Assembly: GCA_016721015.1 (NCBI GenBank)
Contig: JADKJL010000001.1
Location: 434,001-498,000 of the forward strand
Origin: Lysobacterales bacterium
GTDB lineage: Bacteria > Pseudomonadota > Gammaproteobacteria > Xanthomonadales > Rhodanobacteraceae
Direction: 5' to 3'
DNA length: 64,000 nucleotides
This document shows, piece after piece, positions 61,813 to 64,000 of the stretch (position 1 is the first letter of the stretch; each line of letters begins with the position of its first letter). The notes below the pieces were generated by a model that searched no databases, had not been told where the DNA came from, and worked only from the letters and a program-made list of their open reading frames with translations. The translations under genes were made by a program, and so were the position numbers.

Positions 61813-63393
61813 ATGATCTCCTTTCGCAATTTCGCCCTCAGGCGCGGCGAACGCTTGCTGCTGTCCAAGGTCGATCTCGCCCTGCATGCCGGCTGGCGGG
61901 TCGGCGTGGTCGGCCGCAATGGCTGCGGCAAAACCAGCATGTTTGCCGCGATCCTTGGCGAGATCGAAGCCGATTCGGGTGACCTCGAAAAATCGCCCAA
62001 GCTGCGTATCGCCAACGTTGCCCAGGAAACCCCGTCGTTGCCTGATGCGGCGATCGACTTTGTCGTTTCCGGCGATACCGAAGTGCACGCCGTTCTCGTT
62101 GCCGAAGAGGCCGCCATGGCCGCCGAGGATTGGGATGCGGTTGCCGTCGCGCATCAGAGGATGGCCGAGATCAATGGCTATGACGCCCAGGCGCGCGCTG
62201 GCAAGTTGTTGCACGGGCTTGGCTTTCCGTCGAGTACGCATCAGCGTGCCGTCTCCGAGTTTTCCGGCGGCTGGCGCGTGCGTCTCAATCTCGCCCGGGC
62301 CCTGATGATGCCGAGCGATCTGCTCTTGCTCGATGAGCCGACCAATCATCTCGATCTCGATGCCGTGCTCTGGCTCGAACAATGGTTGCTCAAGTATCCG
62401 GGCATGCTGATGATGATCTCGCATGACCGCGAGTTCCTCGACGGCGTCGGCACGCACATGCTGCACCTGCACGACAGCACGGCCAAGCTCTACGCCGGCG
62501 ACTACACCAGCTTCGAGCGCCAGCGCTCCGAGCAGTTGCGCCAGCAGCAGATCGCGTTCGAGAAGGAGCAGGACGAGCGCGCCCACCTGCAATCGTTCAT
62601 CGACCGCTTCAAGGCATCGGCGGCCAAGGCCAAGCAGGCGCAGTCGCGGGTCAAGCGTCTGGCCAAGCTGGCCGGTACCGAAGCGGTCCGCGCCGAGCGC
62701 GAGATCCGCATCAATTTCGCCGATCCGGTCAAGCTGCCGAATTCGCTGACCCGGCTGAACAAGGTCGATGCGGGTTACGGCGACATCAAGATCCTGTCCA
62801 AGGTCGGCTTCGGCCTCGAAGCCGGGGATCGCATCGGCCTGCTTGGCCCGAACGGCGCCGGCAAGTCGACCCTGGTCAAGACCCTGGTTGGCGAACTGCC
62901 GATTCTCGCTGGCGAGCGCAGCGTGCATCCGGACATGGAGCTCGGCTACTTCGCCCAGCACACGGTCGAATCGCTGCACGAAGGGCAGTCGCCGATCGAG
63001 CATCTGCGTGACATCGCCCCGGCTTCCAGCCTGCAGGACTTCCGTGACTTCCTCGGTCGCTGGAACTTCGCAGGCAACCGCGCGTTCGAGAATGTCGACG
63101 GATTTTCCGGCGGCGAGCGTGCGCGGCTGGCCCTGGCCCTGATTGCCTGGCGCAAGCCGAACGTGCTCCTGCTTGATGAGCCGACCAACCATCTCGATCT
63201 CGAAATGCGCGAAGCGCTGGCCGAGGCCTTGAGCATCTTCCCCGGTGCGATCGTCATGGTCTCGCATGATCGTCATCTGATCGGCCTGGTCTGCGAAACC
63301 TTCTGGCGTGTCGCCGACGGCAAGGTCGAGGAGTTCAAGGGTGATCTGGATGAATACGCGGCATGGCTGAAGTCGCGCGCTTCGAAAGGTTGA
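61813..63393 (+). CDS. ABC-F family ATPase (YheS-like)
   Basis: 526 residues from ATG 61813 (MISFRNFALRRGERLLLSKV); the upstream start adds non-family sequence. Two ABC cassettes. The first has Walker A VVGRNGCGKTS, signature FSGGWRVRLNLARAL and LLLLDEPTNHLDLDAVLWLEQWL. The second has GLLGPNGAGKST, FSGGERARLALALIA and LLLDEPTNHLDLEMREAL. Between them is the charged linker (FERQRSEQLRQQQIAFEKEQDERAHLQSFIDRF ... QAQSRVKRLAKL) that reaches the ribosome in ABC-F translation factors. No membrane part. It lacks an extended C-terminal coiled coil as in Uup, so YheS is the best match. Confidence 0.9.
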   Translation: MISFRNFALRRGERLLLSKVDLALHAGWRVGVVGRNGCGKTSMFAAILGEIEADSGDLEKSPKLRIANVAQETPSLPDAAIDFVVSGDTEVHAVLVAEEAAMAAEDWDAVAVAHQRMAEINGYDAQARAGKLLHGLGFPSSTHQRAVSEFSGGWRVRLNLARALMMPSDLLLLDEPTNHLDLDAVLWLEQWLLKYPGMLMMISHDREFLDGVGTHMLHLHDSTAKLYAGDYTSFERQRSEQLRQQQIAFEKEQDERAHLQSFIDRFKASAAKAKQAQSRVKRLAKLAGTEAVRAEREIRINFADPVKLPNSLTRLNKVDAGYGDIKILSKVGFGLEAGDRIGLLGPNGAGKSTLVKTLVGELPILAGERSVHPDMELGYFAQHTVESLHEGQSPIEHLRDIAPASSLQDFRDFLGRWNFAGNRAFENVDGFSGGERARLALALIAWRKPNVLLLDEPTNHLDLEMREALAEALSIFPGAIVMVSHDRHLIGLVCETFWRVADGKVEEFKGDLDEYAAWLKSRASKG

Positions 63394-63467
63394 AAGCAGG
63401 CGGAATCGGACCAGGGGAGTTGGCCGCGCAACTGTCGTGATGCGTTGCAACAAGGTAGGCTTCGCGG

Positions 63468-64000
63468 ATGACAAATCCAGCCAGCCATGCCGCCGACAGC
63501 CTGCGTTCGATCGATCTTCCCGATACCGACAAGGCACTGCGCGATGACGTCAACCGGGTCGGTTCACTGGTCGGGGAGATCCTCGCCGAACAGGAAGGCG
63601 ACGCCTTTCTCGATGAAGTCGAGCGCATCCGCGTCGCCGCCATCCGCCGGCGTGAATCGAATGCGGGCACCGAAGCGATGCAACGCGAATTGTCCGGGGT
63701 CGATGTCGCCCACGCGACCTCGCTGGTGCGCGCATTCTCGACCTACTTTCAAGCGGTCAATGTGGCCGAGCGCGTGCATCGTATCCGCCGTCGTCGTGAA
63801 TACGAGATGGCTGACACCGCGCCACAACCCAGCGGCTTGCGTGATGTCGTCGGCAAGCTGCGCGAGAGTGGCGTCAGCGAAGACGAACTGCGCGATTGCC
63901 TGAGCCACTTGCGCATCGAGCCGGTATTCACCGCGCATCCAACCGAAGCGGTAAGACGCGCCCTGCTCGAAAAGGAAACCGAAGTCGTCCGCGGCCTGGT
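63468..64000 (+). CDS. ppc: Phosphoenolpyruvate carboxylase, N-terminal part (runs off the window)
   Basis: Start ATG 63468 (MTNPASHAADSLRSIDLPDTDKALRDDVNRVGSLVGEILAEQEG), a typical PEPC opening. The first catalytic signature, VFTAHPTEAVRRALL with its conserved His, is at about residue 150. Only about 177 residues lie in the window. The enzyme converts PEP and bicarbonate to oxaloacetate, refilling the TCA cycle. Confidence 0.92.
   Translation, partial: MTNPASHAADSLRSIDLPDTDKALRDDVNRVGSLVGEILAEQEGDAFLDEVERIRVAAIRRRESNAGTEAMQRELSGVDVAHATSLVRAFSTYFQAVNVAERVHRIRRRREYEMADTAPQPSGLRDVVGKLRESGVSEDELRDCLSHLRIEPVFTAHPTEAVRRALLEKETEVVRGL

Overview
The window is high-GC bacterial chromosome with gene families and intergenic repeats typical of Gammaproteobacteria of the Xanthomonadales/Lysobacterales (Rhodanobacteraceae/Dokdonella-like). 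Three unrelated exported proteins end in the same short tail (FADGFE or FRDGYD), a tail I associate with that group. The taxonomic call is an inference from gene content; no rRNA or tRNA is present.

Layout. 1-5 kb: a YkgJ-type cysteine-cluster protein, a SpoIID-like secreted protein coupled to a gamma carbonic anhydrase, a coniferyl-type aldehyde dehydrogenase and an EcsC-family protein. 5.1-9.8 kb: class I ribonucleotide reductase nrdA/nrdB behind tandem NrdR boxes and a cobalamin riboswitch, with a GIY-YIG gene and REP-type palindromes lying between the two subunit genes. 10-25.4 kb: MFS transporter, secreted beta-helix protein, frameshifted CSS-EAL phosphodiesterase, a large propeller-GGDEF diguanylate cyclase, a HzsA-like protein with two CxxCH motifs, an NTF2-like exported protein flanked by two MITE copies, an amino-acid permease and an aldo/keto reductase.

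25.8-32.4 kb: what I read as an integron-type gene-cassette array with no integrase in view (a CALIN). It holds five cassettes: lipoprotein, HigBA toxin-antitoxin, TerC membrane protein, DUF1330 lipoprotein, and Phd/RelE toxin-antitoxin. The first bases of each cassette are complementary to the R'' box directly after its last gene (10/10, 7/8, 5/5, 11/11 and 6/7 bp). Four of the five attC sites are split by related, internally deleted IS110/IS1111-type elements; two keep their 10-bp subterminal inverted repeats. Two IS1182-type elements end exactly at the GTT of cassette boundaries. This is the most unusual part of the window.

33-38 kb: a YgjP-like metallopeptidase and a DUF2058 gene, apparently an ancestral divergent pair now split by a triple-YbjQ-domain gene between duplicated intergenic copies; then a DUF4199 plus LuxR-type membrane regulator pair and an alpha/beta hydrolase. 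38.1-45.1 kb: a complete phosphate regulon phoB-phoR-pstS-pstC-pstA-pstB-phoU with Pho boxes. 45.4-51.4 kb: a tripartite RND efflux operon. 51.6-64 kb: housekeeping genes (queF, a LysM protein, icd-aceK, UPF0391, methyltransferases, rluE, rhodanese, secB, gpsA, an ABC-F ATPase and the start of ppc). Many long ORFs antisense to these genes are GC-rich shadows and are not reported.
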